Origin: Methanobrevibacter arboriphilus JCM 13429 = DSM 1125
GTDB lineage: Archaea; Methanobacteriota; Methanobacteria; Methanobacteriales; Methanobacteriaceae
Assembly (NCBI RefSeq): GCF_002072215.1
Contig: NZ_JXMW01000006.1
Location: forward strand, 124,001-188,000
Reading direction: 5' to 3'
Length of the DNA stretch: 64,000 bases
Part shown: positions 29,341 through 39,802 of the stretch, piece by piece
Layout of the letters: the number at the start of each line of letters is the position of its first letter
Numbering within the stretch: the first letter of the stretch is position 1
Program-made: the position numbers and the translations under genes
The notes under the pieces: generated by a model
What the model saw: only the letters and a program-made list of their open reading frames with translations
Told to the model about the DNA's origin: nothing
The model's database searches: none

Positions 29341-32300
29341 TTATAATTTTATTTTCCGTGCAGATTTAACACTTTTAAATAAACTATTACCTGTAAAAAG
29401 AGTTTTAATAGTTAATTTTCCATGTTTTTTAGTATATTTGAATAAAGCTATTCCTTTACTATTAGTTTTAGCTTTTCCAACATATTTTGATTTAACATAA
29501 AATTTAACCCATTTAAGTTTCAATGCTTTTCTTTTAAACTTTAATGTAACCTTAATTCTCTTTTTATACAGTTTGCTACTTAAAACCATGGAAATTTTAG
29601 CTTTAGATGGTGTTTTTGATATAATATTTGATGTTTTATTATTGTATTCAGAATCACCAGCGAAAACAGATTTAAAGGTCAGTTTCTTTGTAGAATCAAT
29701 TTTATAATTAAAGGCAGCTATTCCATTAGAATCAGTTTTTTTACTACCAACAAGTTTATTGTTAACATAAAACTTAACTAACTTACCTTTCAAAGCCAAA
29801 CCATTAGTACCCTTGGTTAACTTAGATTTCAATTTAATAGTTTCACCATAAGTAAATTTACCAGAAACAGCTAAAGTAGAAACCACATTAAACCTATTAA
29901 CATTAAAACTAGTAGAATTAACAAAATCTTCATAATTAGAATTCTCAAACAAACTAACAATCACATCAAAAGTACCAGCACGAGTAGCTATATAATTTAA
30001 ATTCCAAAAACCAGCTTCATTAACATGCACTAACTCAGTATGACCATCAACAGTAACATTAACACTATCAATTCCAGTATAATTAGCTAAATGACCACTA
30101 ATAACAATATTATCACCAACAAAAACACTTGAAGAATCAATAATTATAGTACTATTGGTATCAGCTTTTAAAACATTAAAACTAGTAGAATTAACAAAAT
30201 TTTCATAATATGGATTTTCAAGTAAGTTAACAATCACAGTAATAATTCCAACATGAGGAGCTTTATAATTAAGACTCCAAACACCATTATAACCTATATT
30301 AACCTCATAATCATCACCATCAACAGTAACAATTAATTTATCAGAACCATTACCAAAATAACCATCTAAATGACCACCAATAATAACATTACCACCAACA
30401 TTCACACTAAAAGGACTAACAACTATATTTGAATTAGTAATATTTTTAAGCACAATAAAACTAGTATTATTTGTAAAACTTGTATAATTCTCATTACCAG
30501 AATAATCAACTAATACAAAGATATTTCCTGTAGAATACGTAGTATAATTAAGACTCCAAACACCATTATAACCTATATTAACCTCATAATCATCACCATC
30601 AACAGTAACAATTAATGTATCAGAACCATTACCAAAATAGCCATCTAAATGGCCACCAATAATAACATTACCACCAACATTCACACTAAAAGGACTAACA
30701 ATAATAGTTGAATTAGTTTCAAAAAACTTAGAATCAAAAGTAAAAGCTACAACCTGATCATTTAAAAAAGCATTTAAAACTTGATTACCACCAGATAATA
30801 TATTAAAATCATGTGTAAATAAATCATCAGTACTAGTATTATAATCAACACCATTAAGAGTACCATTCACGATAAAATAAGGTAAATGCTCAACATTATC
30901 ATTAACTAGAGTAGTATTCAATACTAAAAATGCAAAAATAACATTATCGCCTGGTTTAAGATTATCCAAACTAGTAAGATTAGTAATATTCAAAATATAA
31001 TGATTAATAGTATTAATACCAAAAACTTTACCAGTTATATTATTTACTCCCCACCAATTATAATCAAAACGACTATTATAATTAGAACCACCAGTGAAAT
31101 TCAAACCAAAAGAAGCAATAATACAATTATATTGAACACTGACATTAACACGACAGTTAGAATATAAACCAGTGAAATTCAAACCAGTTCCATCAGCATA
31201 AATAGTATTACTATTAATAGTAAAATTAGTTATAGTAATATTTGTAATTGGTATTGACCTAGTATCAAAATATTCGAAATAAAATCCATCACCAGAAGAA
31301 TTTATAGTATTATTAAAAAAACTAACACCAACAATATTACCTTCAAAAGAATAAACATAAATACCACAAACCCCTCCAGTAATATTGTTTTTGGCGAAGG
31401 TAATTTGTGATTTGCTGTTTTCGTATGCAGACAGATACAACCCATAACCTGTACCTGTAATGTTATTGTTATTGAAGGATATATTTGTGTTGTTGCTACT
31501 GTATGAAGATAGTTGAACACCATTACCTGATGTTCCTTTGATGTTATTGTTATCAAATGATATATTGGAGTTTTTGCTACTGTATGAAAATAGATGAACA
31601 CCACCACTAGTTCCTATAATAGTATTGTTAGTGAAAGATATATTGGTGTTACTGTTAATCGCTGCATCTAAAGAAACACCACCATAAGTCCCTATGATTT
31701 TGTTGTTGATAAAAGTTAATCGTGAGTTGTTACTGCTAGATATATCAAAAAAAACACCATATCTAGATTCACCTGTAATGTTGTTGTTAATGAAAGATAT
31801 ATTGGTGTTACTACCACTAGCTCCATACAAATAAATACCACCATAGGTTCCTGTGATGTTATTGTTGACCAAGGTTATATTGTTACTACAGCCAGCTCCA
31901 CGAATACGAACACCATTAGAATCACTGAAACTATTACCTTTTATATTATTACCAATTAAAGAAACAGATATTTGACTATTATCAAGAGCAGAAATATAAA
32001 TAGCCCCACGATTATAATTAGCAATTGAAGAAACAATAACATTATTTCCAATACTTATTCCTTTTAAATCATTACCAACACTACTTATATCAATACTGAT
32101 ACCATTAGTTGTAATATTATTACCATTAATCGTTAAATCACCATTATTCGATTGTATAGCTGTATCAAAACCAGTGATAGTTAAATTAATAATCTTAACC
32201 TTATTTGATGTAATATTAAACAAAATACCCGATCCTGATCCAGATATATTAACATTCTTGTTTTTACCTTGAATAGTAGCATTACGAGTAACATTAATCT

Positions 32301-32523
32301 GACCCAGAGTATAATTACCATCATCCTCCAAGTTAATAATCAGCTCATTATCAGAATCACTAGTAATAACATTCTGAAACTGCTCAGTAGTATTAGAAGA
32401 AGTCAAATTATAAGTACCTGCACTAACACTAGACAAAATAAACAAAAATAAGAAAGTTAATATAAACATAAACGAAATAAAACACTTATATCTAATTATA
32501 TATCTAAATAAAATATTTTTCAC
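29341..32523 (-). CDS. large adhesin-like surface protein (parallel beta-helix plus Ig-like repeats)
   Basis: A 1060-residue exported protein of the Methanobrevibacter adhesin-like class. Residues ~12-36 are a signal/anchor helix (FISFMFILTFLFLFILSSVSAG). Residues ~60-510 contain many ~32-residue PbH1-type repeats (GGIYLYGASGSNTNISFINN and variants), a right-handed beta-helix. Residues ~620-890 are three Ig-like modules, two almost identical (VNVGGNVIIGGHLDGYFGNG). Residues ~890-1060 are two further Ig-like modules (LVKFYVNNKLVGSKKTDSNG; VKFYVKSKYVGKAKTNSKG), basic at the end. No C-terminal anchor helix is seen. It is probably cell-surface and wall-associated, for adhesion to other cells. GTG start behind GGAAGTG. 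Confidence 0.85.
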   Translation of the reverse strand: MKNILFRYIIRYKCFISFMFILTFLFLFILSSVSAGTYNLTSSNTTEQFQNVITSDSDNELIINLEDDGNYTLGQINVTRNATIQGKNKNVNISGSGSGILFNITSNKVKIINLTITGFDTAIQSNNGDLTINGNNITTNGISIDISSVGNDLKGISIGNNVIVSSIANYNRGAIYISALDNSQISVSLIGNNIKGNSFSDSNGVRIRGAGCSNNITLVNNNITGTYGGIYLYGASGSNTNISFINNNITGESRYGVFFDISSSNNSRLTFINNKIIGTYGGVSLDAAINSNTNISFTNNTIIGTSGGVHLFSYSSKNSNISFDNNNIKGTSGNGVQLSSYSSNNTNISFNNNNITGTGYGLYLSAYENSKSQITFAKNNITGGVCGIYVYSFEGNIVGVSFFNNTINSSGDGFYFEYFDTRSIPITNITITNFTINSNTIYADGTGLNFTGLYSNCRVNVSVQYNCIIASFGLNFTGGSNYNSRFDYNWWGVNNITGKVFGINTINHYILNITNLTSLDNLKPGDNVIFAFLVLNTTLVNDNVEHLPYFIVNGTLNGVDYNTSTDDLFTHDFNILSGGNQVLNAFLNDQVVAFTFDSKFFETNSTIIVSPFSVNVGGNVIIGGHLDGYFGNGSDTLIVTVDGDDYEVNIGYNGVWSLNYTTYSTGNIFVLVDYSGNENYTSFTNNTSFIVLKNITNSNIVVSPFSVNVGGNVIIGGHLDGYFGNGSDKLIVTVDGDDYEVNIGYNGVWSLNYKAPHVGIITVIVNLLENPYYENFVNSTSFNVLKADTNSTIIIDSSSVFVGDNIVISGHLANYTGIDSVNVTVDGHTELVHVNEAGFWNLNYIATRAGTFDVIVSLFENSNYEDFVNSTSFNVNRFNVVSTLAVSGKFTYGETIKLKSKLTKGTNGLALKGKLVKFYVNNKLVGSKKTDSNGIAAFNYKIDSTKKLTFKSVFAGDSEYNNKTSNIISKTPSKAKISMVLSSKLYKKRIKVTLKFKRKALKLKWVKFYVKSKYVGKAKTNSKGIALFKYTKKHGKLTIKTLFTGNSLFKSVKSARKIKL
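30265..30421 (-). repeat. 157-bp near-identical repeat in the adhesin gene, copy 1
   Basis: Matches 30544-30700 with only a few changes. It encodes the module around SVNVGGNVIIGGHLDG through GVWSLNY. Confidence 0.88.
30544..30700 (-). repeat. 157-bp near-identical repeat in the adhesin gene, copy 2
   Basis: Partner of 30265-30421. The near-identity implies recent duplication or gene conversion between adjacent Ig-like modules. Confidence 0.88.
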
Positions 32524-33094
32524 TTTTTTTCACTTCCATTATAAATCGACAATATAAGAAAAATGAACACAATAAGAACATTCACTATGCTACAGATATA
32601 ATATAAAAATACTCCTATAAAAAGATTACTATCTAAAATAAAAAATAGCTACCCACACCCCCCAGTATTTAAATTAAAATTAAAGGATTAATAAAAATAA
32701 TCAAAAAGAAAATAAACATAAATAGTAAAATAATTATAAAAATTGAATAAATATTAAAAATAAACTCTATTAACAAAAATAATGAAAAATAAAGACAAAA
32801 AATGAAAAATAAAAAGAACATTAAAAACAACTAATACTTTAATAAATAATTAAAACACTTCAATTAAGATATAAAAACCTAAAATTAGATAAAATATAAA
32901 ACACTTAAATTAATGATAAGGAAATATAAAATTAAGATAGATAGTCAAAAAAAATTATATAATATACTTAAAAATATAATTAATATAAATAAAAGTTCAA
33001 AATATAATAGAAAAATAATAGAAAAATAATAAAAATATAATAAAAAAATAATAAAAAAAATATAATAAATTATTTAAAATTATATTTAAATTAG
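32524..33094. other. 570-bp A/T-rich spacer between purA and the adhesin gene
   Basis: Contains an isolated C-run (CCCACACCCCCCAG at about 32653-32666), unusual for this DNA, then A-rich repeats (AAAATAATAGAAAAATAATA near 33010-33060). No coding region is seen. Confidence 0.5.
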
Positions 33095-34117
33095 CTATAA
33101 TAATTCTTTCCTTAAATCAATAGTATCTTTTAAATCAGGACCAGTAGATATTATTGTAACAGGAACACCAGTTTCTTTCTCAATTTCATCAATGAAACTC
33201 TTAGTCTCTCCAGAAAGTGCAGAATAATCTTGAGTTCTTTCACAATCAGGGAAAAGACGATCAACACAAGTTAAAGCTATTTGAGTTGCACCATTTATCA
33301 TACAAGCTTCCTTAGCTAAATCCATATCAAAGAGACCCACTCTTCTTCTTCTTCCTGTAACAGTACCATACTCCTCAATACCCAGTTCTTCAGCTTGATC
33401 TTGAGGCATTTCAGATGGGAAAGGCCCTTCACCTACACGAGTAATATAAGATTTAAAAACAATGATAACATCATCAATTTTAGTTGGTCCTACCCCAACA
33501 TCAGCTGCAAAAGTACTAGCTGTTGTATCTTTACTAGTTACAAAAGGATAAGTTCCATAATAAAGAGAAAGTCCAAAACCTTGAGATCCTTCAATAAAAA
33601 CTTCCTCACCATTGTCAATAGCTTCATTAACTGCCAAAGGAACATCAGCAGTATAATTTTCAAGTTCAGGAAGGTCTTGAGCCATTTTAGCTGTTCTAAG
33701 TACCCTATCAGCGTTAGCTGGACCACATCCAGTTCCAGTACTACCAATTTTCTTGAAAAGATGTTCTGAAGCTTGATCACGCTCTTTATGTTCAGGTTCT
33801 ATTATAGCACATCGATAATCCATAAAGGACCTGCTTTTAATATCATACTTATCAAGATAATCTAATTCATGGAAAAATACTTCAGGATCAACAAGAACTC
33901 CTGCACCAATCAGAAGTTTCGCATCTCTGTTTACAAAACCTGAAGGAGTAAGACGTAAACCATATTTCTCACCATTAAATTCAACTGAATGACCAGCATT
34001 CGGTCCAACTCCAGCACGAGCTATTATACTAGGTTTATCATTATCACAAAGATAAGTTATGCATTTTCCTTTACCTTCGTCTCCCCAAGCTCCACCAACT
34101 AAAATATTACAAGTCAT
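33095..34117 (-). CDS. purA: adenylosuccinate synthetase (archaeal short form)
   Basis: Converts IMP and aspartate to adenylosuccinate with GTP, toward AMP. A 340-residue protein, about 90 residues shorter than bacterial PurA, as is usual in methanogens. Motifs are [16 protein letters not shown] (GTP P-loop with catalytic Asp), [48 protein letters not shown] and [11 protein letters not shown], and [15 protein letters not shown] behind AGGAGATTCAA. Monocistronic here. Confidence 0.96.
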   Translation of the reverse strand: MTCNILVGGAWGDEGKGKCITYLCDNDKPSIIARAGVGPNAGHSVEFNGEKYGLRLTPSGFVNRDAKLLIGAGVLVDPEVFFHELDYLDKYDIKSRSFMDYRCAIIEPEHKERDQASEHLFKKIGSTGTGCGPANADRVLRTAKMAQDLPELENYTADVPLAVNEAIDNGEEVFIEGSQGFGLSLYYGTYPFVTSKDTTASTFAADVGVGPTKIDDVIIVFKSYITRVGEGPFPSEMPQDQAEELGIEEYGTVTGRRRRVGLFDMDLAKEACMINGATQIALTCVDRLFPDCERTQDYSALSGETKSFIDEIEKETGVPVTIISTGPDLKDTIDLRKELL

Positions 34118-34882
34118 TTGAATCTCCTAAACCATTAAATAATCATCAAACTTAAATTATGTTAACTTAAATTATAAAAACTTAGATTATAATTAATTAG
34201 ATTATAATTAACTTAAGTTTTATACAGTTAATATTTATAATAATATAATAATAATTAAATTTTTCATTTTTCTACAATATTATGTTTTTTATAAAGATAT
34301 TATATTTATAAAGATAATAAACTATTTGATTTTATTAAAATATATTTTTTTAACTTAAAATCAAAAAATCAATCCAATTATACTATTGTTAAATTATCCT
34401 ATATTAAGTTAATTGTTAATAATGAATAATATGAACAATAAGAGAATTAGTATTAATTTTATTATTAATATAATAGCTATTTTTAATACTATTTCCAATT
34501 TCTTGATCGAATTATAAAAATTATTAGAAAATATATTATATTATAAAATATATAAATAATAAAGTAAAATATACATAATTATTTAAAAAATAAATATAAA
34601 AATAATAAGATTAAACAAAACTAGCAATAATCTTAATTAATAATATTGTTAAATAACAAAACTATATATATTTTCAATTACAGATGATAATTTATAAATT
34701 TCATTTGATATTAGAAAAATTATATTTAAAAAATTATATTTATTTATAAATTATTATTTATAGTAAATTATATTAATATGATAAATATATATAATAAAAA
34801 ATTGGAAATATTAATAAAGTGAATATATTAGATATTATAAAAGATATATTACGAAAGAAATATTTTTCAAATTAATAAGGGG
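34118..34882. other. 765-bp divergent A/T-rich spacer
   Basis: Lies between purA and the secreted protein at 34892. Nothing coding is seen. TAAATATATATAATAAA near 34782-34800 could be the TATA element of the right-hand gene, about 70-95 bases before its start. Confidence 0.45.
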
Positions 34883-34891
34883 GTGGAAAAT

Positions 34892-35791
34892 TTGAATATT
34901 AATAAAACCAGAGTTGGAATATTTGCAATAATATTAGCATTTTTAATATTATTCTCAATATCAGCAAGTTCAGCATATACTATTGGCAACAACGGATTTG
35001 AAGTAACTAATCATGAGGCAGATAGTTTTACACAATTGAGTGCAAATAAAGGAATTCAAACCATTGAGAAAAATAAAGTTCCCAAAAAATGGAAATCCTA
35101 TAAAGATTATGCTTTCCAAGTAGCTAAAGGAAATAAAATTAAATATAAAGCCTCTATAAATAGTGGAGGCGATATTTTAGTAACTAATTTAAAAGGTATG
35201 AAAGTTAAAGGTGCAACTATAGATTTTGGAGATGGTACTAAAAAGAAAACAACTGGATGGATATCACACACATATAAAAAAACTGGGTGGTATTTTATTA
35301 CAGTAAATCTTAATGGTAGTTGTACAGGTTATACTTTAAATTTTGGTAACCCACAGGATGTAAAAGCAAATGGAAAAATAATCAATGGAACCAAGATATA
35401 TTTAGTTAAAGTTACTGATGCTCCTCAATTGTCATTGAGCAAATCTCAACCAATAACCGCAGGTTATTATAGTCAAAAAAGTTATAAAAAAGGAAATATA
35501 GACTATTTAGTCATTAAGGTAGCTAACTTAGGATCAAAAACTTCAAAAGCAACAAAAGTATCAATGTGGTATCAAAAATCAGGCGATAAAAATATCGGTA
35601 AAATTCATCCAAAACTTAAAAAATATACTGCAAGTGCTAAATTAAAAGCATTGAAACCTGGAAAATCAACAAAAATAATATTAAGATTTAAAATACCTAA
35701 AAAATATTCAAAACTTGTTAAAAATTTAAGATTAGGTACAAGTAGTTTAAAACAAATTAGTAAAAGAGATGCTTTATATACTCTTAGATAA
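34892..35791 (+). CDS. secreted protein with PKD-like and CARDB-like domains
   Basis: A 299-residue exported protein. The signal peptide spans residues ~1-27 (VGIFAIILAFLILFSISASS, cleavage near SSA-YT). Residues ~95-150 form a PKD/Ig-like domain (GATIDFGDGTKKKTTGWISH, then FITVNLNG). Residues ~185-280 form a CARDB-like domain (DYLVIKVANLGSKTSKATKV; LKALKPGKSTKIILRFKIPK). The C-terminus is basic. I choose the TTG at 34892 because AAGGGGGTGG ends five bases upstream; the in-frame GTG at 34883 lies inside that site. It is similar in style to the protein at 3156 but lacks its CxxC tail. Probably a wall or surface protein. Confidence 0.7.
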   Translation: MNINKTRVGIFAIILAFLILFSISASSAYTIGNNGFEVTNHEADSFTQLSANKGIQTIEKNKVPKKWKSYKDYAFQVAKGNKIKYKASINSGGDILVTNLKGMKVKGATIDFGDGTKKKTTGWISHTYKKTGWYFITVNLNGSCTGYTLNFGNPQDVKANGKIINGTKIYLVKVTDAPQLSLSKSQPITAGYYSQKSYKKGNIDYLVIKVANLGSKTSKATKVSMWYQKSGDKNIGKIHPKLKKYTASAKLKALKPGKSTKIILRFKIPKKYSKLVKNLRLGTSSLKQISKRDALYTLR

Positions 35792-35919
35792 AAAATCTGA
35801 TCATTAATTTTTTATTACTAATTTTTTATTATTTATTTTATTTAAATAGTTATCATTTAATTTTGCTCAATCTATCTTTAATTATTATAATATTATATCT
35901 TGTTTTTTAGAATTTAATA

Positions 35920-36636
35920 TTATGTTTTTCCATCATCAACCAATATCCAACTTTCATTATATCCTCGAACTGTTCCATTAAGACACCATCCATCACTTAA
36001 TGAATATATTCTACTATTTTTATCTGCTTTCGCTGAAATATCAACAATAGTCCATTTATTAAATTCTCCACCTTGAATTTCAAATTGAGTGTGACCTCCC
36101 CCAGATTTACAGTCAACATGCCTGTATCGAGTTGTGTATATTTGTTTTCCATCTTTTTTAAATTGACTTGCAATATAAACTCCTAATTGTGCAAAATCAG
36201 TACAATTCATTGCTTTACCAATGGTTAAATTTTTAATCTCCTGGGACAAAGAATATATATCATTATAATAGTAAGAGTATCCAAAACCGCCCATAAGATC
36301 ATAAAACTTCGTGAAATTGGATGGAATATATTTTTTACCATTAATATTAACTGTTGGATTATTATATTTAGGAATTAAAACATTAATACTAATTTTAGGT
36401 TTATTTATCCAAACATTATTTAATACTTCTTTTGGCTTATCTTTTTTGTATTGTTTAACTCTCTTGTACATTTCATATAATTTAATATAATTAACATAAT
36501 CTTTCTTGTTTCTACTGTTTAAATAAATAATAGTTGGATTTTTACCATTTTGTTTTCTGTATACTCTTGTTCTTTTAATCATGTCTTGGTAAGTACCATA
36601 AGGTATTAAAAGTTCTTTGTTTGATAAATCAGGCAA
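35920..36636 (-). CDS. pseudomurein endopeptidase-like lysin (pseudomurein-binding repeat plus Cys-His-Asp protease domain)
   Basis: A lysin of about 238 residues at the distal end of the tail cluster. The N-terminal part (TYQDMIKRTRVYRKQNGKNP and following, residues ~15-60 counted from the upstream ATG 36651) fits the pseudomurein-binding repeat. The C-terminal half looks like a transglutaminase-fold cysteine peptidase: Cys150 in KAMNCTDFAQLG, His187 in GGGHTQFEIQ, Asp204 in WTIVDISA. Pseudomurein endoisopeptidases (PeiW, PeiP, PeiR; C71) combine these features and cut the host wall of methanogens. I prefer the TTG at 36636, since GGAGG lies seven bases before it and overlaps the ATG at 36651. 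No signal peptide, so release would rely on the holin-like protein at 49362-49553 (inference). Confidence 0.8.
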   Translation of the reverse strand: MPDLSNKELLIPYGTYQDMIKRTRVYRKQNGKNPTIIYLNSRNKKDYVNYIKLYEMYKRVKQYKKDKPKEVLNNVWINKPKISINVLIPKYNNPTVNINGKKYIPSNFTKFYDLMGGFGYSYYYNDIYSLSQEIKNLTIGKAMNCTDFAQLGVYIASQFKKDGKQIYTTRYRHVDCKSGGGHTQFEIQGGEFNKWTIVDISAKADKNSRIYSLSDGWCLNGTVRGYNESWILVDDGKT

Positions 36637-36831
36637 ATATAATTCCTCCATTATGAAACTTCATATTATTTATATTGTCTCTTTATGTTCTTTTAAGAAA
36701 ATTATTATAGTTATATAGCTATTACTTATATCAACTCACAATTTCAATTTAAAGTTGTTAAGAATATCATTATTATTAACAAGGATCATAAAATCATCTA
36801 AATAATTATTAGAAATTTTTAATTTTCTAAT

Positions 36832-37938
36832 TCAGTTAATTCTTCTCCACATATAAATCGCAAGAGATTTTGGTCTATTATCAAATGTCTCTCCTGAACC
36901 ATTACTATTTATTGTTAAATTATGTCCATGAGCATTAATCGAATGTATGTGCTCACCAGATGATTGAGTAAATGTACTAGCAGATTCTTCTCCCCCACTA
37001 TTCCAAAACCCAGTACGATTAGTACCTGATTGATAAACTTGATTAGTATAACCTTTATGTGTATGACTACCATTAGAGTTTGTTGTTAATGACACAGAAC
37101 TAATACTACCACTATGATTATGATTTGGCAAATTGCTAACTGTTAAAGTTTTATTATTACTCCCTGTTGGAGTCATACCAACTAGATTAGGACCTGCACT
37201 TACAAGATAAGTATTTTCTTCTATTCTCACCCAATTAGTTCCAGGAAATCTAATATTTGGATTTTCATCTATTAAAAATGAAAAAAAAGGACTTCCAATA
37301 GGATATATTAGATTAACCATATCTGATAATTCACCTCTCTCACCACTAAGCCCTATATTCCAATTGTTAAAAGTACCACCATTATTAGCATAAGAAACAT
37401 TTATAACAAGTGTTCTGTTCGTGTAACTTGTTATTCTACCTATTATATATACAAATGTACTATTTATGGCCTGTATTTTTATAATGTCTCCAACTGCATA
37501 TGATACTTCATTCTGATTTTTTGAAACTGTAAAAGTGTAAGTTCCAAGCCCAGATATTGTATTACTCGTTACACTTGTTAGTAAAGGATATCCCTTTCCA
37601 TCAACACCATCTTGTCCATTAGTAACTGTGAAAAAAGATTCTAACGGAGGTTTATTATAATCTATTTTATATGTGTCGATTAACCCTGATGTACTTATCT
37701 TAATTATCTTTTCAACACTACGACAATCAATATCACCATTATTTGTTTTATTATAGACGTTAGTAATCACAGGCTTATTGTTATAACCAATAAATGACAC
37801 TACAACCCTATCTCCAATATCAACATTAAAACTTGTTGCATTAGCCACATAAGATATTTGGGTTCCAGTATCAAGATTAACCTTATATTGAATTCCTTCT
37901 TTTCGTATTATTATACCATGAAAAATAGTATTAGTCAA
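36832..37938 (-). CDS. phage tail collar-domain fibre protein
   Basis: A tail-tip protein of about 368 residues. The first 200 residues are a beta-rich stalk containing a collagen-like stub (TNGQDGVDGKGYPLL). The C-terminal ~150 residues resemble the tail-collar/gp12-type receptor-binding domain: IYPIGSPFFSF, PGTNWVRIEENTYLVSAG, LPNHNHSGSI, GSHTHKG, GEHIHSINAHGH and the terminal NRPKSLAIYMWRRI. The histidine pairs (HNH, HTH, HIH, HGH) are the metal-binding pattern of such fibres. The TTG at 37938 has AAGAGGAG upstream and avoids overlap with the preceding gene, so I prefer it to the ATG at 37992. Confidence 0.8.
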   Translation of the reverse strand: MTNTIFHGIIIRKEGIQYKVNLDTGTQISYVANATSFNVDIGDRVVVSFIGYNNKPVITNVYNKTNNGDIDCRSVEKIIKISTSGLIDTYKIDYNKPPLESFFTVTNGQDGVDGKGYPLLTSVTSNTISGLGTYTFTVSKNQNEVSYAVGDIIKIQAINSTFVYIIGRITSYTNRTLVINVSYANNGGTFNNWNIGLSGERGELSDMVNLIYPIGSPFFSFLIDENPNIRFPGTNWVRIEENTYLVSAGPNLVGMTPTGSNNKTLTVSNLPNHNHSGSISSVSLTTNSNGSHTHKGYTNQVYQSGTNRTGFWNSGGEESASTFTQSSGEHIHSINAHGHNLTINSNGSGETFDNRPKSLAIYMWRRIN

Positions 37939-37961
37939 AATAAAACAACTCCTCTTATATT

Positions 37962-39008
37962 TTATTTTGTACTCAACATGAAAAAATCCCATGCAAAAGT
38001 ATGAATACTATCCTGATATATACGAAAACTCACATCTTTATTATTATTGCTCACATACCAATTAGCACCAGTGTTAATCAAAGCCCGATCGGATGTTTGT
38101 CTTGCATTTTCACTCCATAGCCCAATAACATTCTTTGGAGCAATAGGTAATACATTAACAATAGTAAATGAATTTTGAAGTTGTGAAACTGATATACTTC
38201 TCCATTTTAAGACAGTCAACATAAGATTAGTGTTTTTAAAACCATACTGATTCACTGTCAATATATCATCTTTTTTTGATGCTAGTGTTTGTATATTGTC
38301 ATCAGCTATTTTACTTAGATTTATATTTGCAGATGAACTTATATCTTCATCAATTATAGTCCCATTAGCTATTTTAGATGTAGTCACAGAATTATCACCA
38401 ATACTATTAGTATTCACAACTATATTTTCAATGTCTTCTTCTATTTGAGATTGCCAATGGGATAACCCACTAATTTGTGAAGATGATAATTCTACTCCAC
38501 TATTATTATCTAATTTTCTTGTATTGACTTGTAATTTAATATTGGTTATTGTACATGAACCTGTAAAAGTAACTGCTATTTTAATTTCATCATCAGTTAT
38601 ATTGTAATTTGTTAAGTCTTCACCATTATTTATGGTCCTTATTGTTGTGTTATTATTATCTTTTAATGTTATCGTTAAATTATTAACATTTGTTCCTTCA
38701 AATTGGATTTTATTCCAATTTTTAAACAAAGATAAAACAACTTTAGTATTAAGTGTGAAACTATTATCATTAACACCAACTAATGTGTTACCATTATTGA
38801 TTGTAGTATTGTTAACAAGCGTAATATCAAGAAACAAAGCTTTTTGAACTGTTTCAGTGTTATTAAACACATTATTCTCAAATTGTGAAGGTATATTAAC
38901 CTGTCCAACCATATTAAACATAGTAGGCAACATTATAGCACTATTCAAATATGAATCATACACTCCATCATTAACTCTTTGGTAAGGGTTTTTATTATCA
39001 TAAGCCAT
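37962..39008 (-). CDS. tail fibre / baseplate appendage protein
   Basis: A 348-residue protein between the baseplate genes and the collar fibre. It is rich in asparagine and threonine with short beta repeats. A segment NTNSIGDNSVTTSKIANGTI followed by DEDISSSANINLSKIADDNI is typical of phage fibre shafts (repeated 'TSKIANGTI..DISSSANI' pattern). The C-terminus (WRSISVSQLQNSFTIVNVLP) may be a host-binding domain. Clear binding site GAGGTAAGATAAT before the ATG; the previous gene ends two bases upstream. Likely a receptor-binding protein, judged from composition and position. Confidence 0.65.
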   Translation of the reverse strand: MAYDNKNPYQRVNDGVYDSYLNSAIMLPTMFNMVGQVNIPSQFENNVFNNTETVQKALFLDITLVNNTTINNGNTLVGVNDNSFTLNTKVVLSLFKNWNKIQFEGTNVNNLTITLKDNNNTTIRTINNGEDLTNYNITDDEIKIAVTFTGSCTITNIKLQVNTRKLDNNSGVELSSSQISGLSHWQSQIEEDIENIVVNTNSIGDNSVTTSKIANGTIIDEDISSSANINLSKIADDNIQTLASKKDDILTVNQYGFKNTNLMLTVLKWRSISVSQLQNSFTIVNVLPIAPKNVIGLWSENARQTSDRALINTGANWYVSNNNKDVSFRIYQDSIHTFAWDFFMLSTK

Positions 39009-39009
39009 A

Positions 39010-39234
39010 TTATCTTACCTCTTCACATTCATTAATATTGGTTTCTACTGTTATTACTTCTCCATAACATTCTAAACATTCATAATCCTTATTAAATATC
39101 ATTGTTATCTCTTTATTATTTACTTTTATAAAATCTTCTTGGAAGAATATTGCACTAGCTAATAACTCATCAATTTTTAATTCTACTTCAGAATTAGCTT
39201 CTATCCCTTGTCTTAATTTTTCAGTATCAATCAT
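39010..39234 (-). CDS. small tail-cluster protein of unknown function
   Basis: A 74-residue acidic protein (MIDTEKLRQGIEANSEVELK, later MIFNKDYECLECYGE). It overlaps the end of the upstream baseplate gene by eight bases and is followed two bases later by the fibre gene, with GAGGTGATACTAA before its ATG, so translation is coupled. One CxxC pair is present. No family recognised; position suggests a fibre-attachment or baseplate accessory protein. Confidence 0.65.
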   Translation of the reverse strand: MIDTEKLRQGIEANSEVELKIDELLASAIFFQEDFIKVNNKEITMIFNKDYECLECYGEVITVETNINECEEVR

Positions 39235-39802
39235 TTAGTATCACCTCATAAGGTAAATAATCAATTATAAATTCTATTAAACTTGTATCTACACCATCTG
39301 GAACATTTATTCTTGCAACAGCACTAGTAGGTTCAGTTAATAAATCATTTTCTATTGTACTACTACTTACAAGTTCATTAATATTAGATTCATTACTAAA
39401 ATGAAAACCATTACCAATATAACCAATAGTTATATAACCATCTGCATCATTAGTTTGTGTAAGGACTAATTGATTCAAAAAATACTCTAATCCCCTTATA
39501 GTCATCACATTATAATTATTTAACATTATTATTGCCCGATATTCATTATCAGACCACTCTGAATTTCTTTTTATATTGAATTCTATTGCTAATAAATCAA
39601 GATAAGATTTTTCACATCTTACAGGACTCATATTAAGTGCTAATTTATTTACTTCATCAGAAAGATAATCAAAAGATTTGCCTATTAAATTATAGAAAAA
39701 CCAACCCATATCACTTTCAGGATTCATGAAATTATTGTTTTCATCAAAGTTTTCACAAATAAAATTCCCATAATTAGAACTATCATCATAACTCATAAGC
39801 AT
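39227..39802 (-). CDS. baseplate protein, P2 gpI / XkdU (YmfQ, DUF2313) type
   Basis: A 191-residue protein directly following the baseplate J gene, the position of gpI in P2 and XkdU in PBSX. Content fits that group: a helical N-terminus, MGWFFYNLIGKSFDYLSDEV, then SYLDLLAIEFNIKRNSEWSDNEYR (the usual 'LxxxAxxxGxxR..w.d..yR' pattern), and LEYFLNQLVLTQ. It probably connects the wedge to the fibre. Two starts are possible: the ATG at 39802 immediately after the J stop, or the ATG at 39796, better spaced from GGGTGA. Confidence 0.7.
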   Translation of the reverse strand: MLMSYDDSSNYGNFICENFDENNNFMNPESDMGWFFYNLIGKSFDYLSDEVNKLALNMSPVRCEKSYLDLLAIEFNIKRNSEWSDNEYRAIIMLNNYNVMTIRGLEYFLNQLVLTQTNDADGYITIGYIGNGFHFSNESNINELVSSSTIENDLLTEPTSAVARINVPDGVDTSLIEFIIDYLPYEVILND

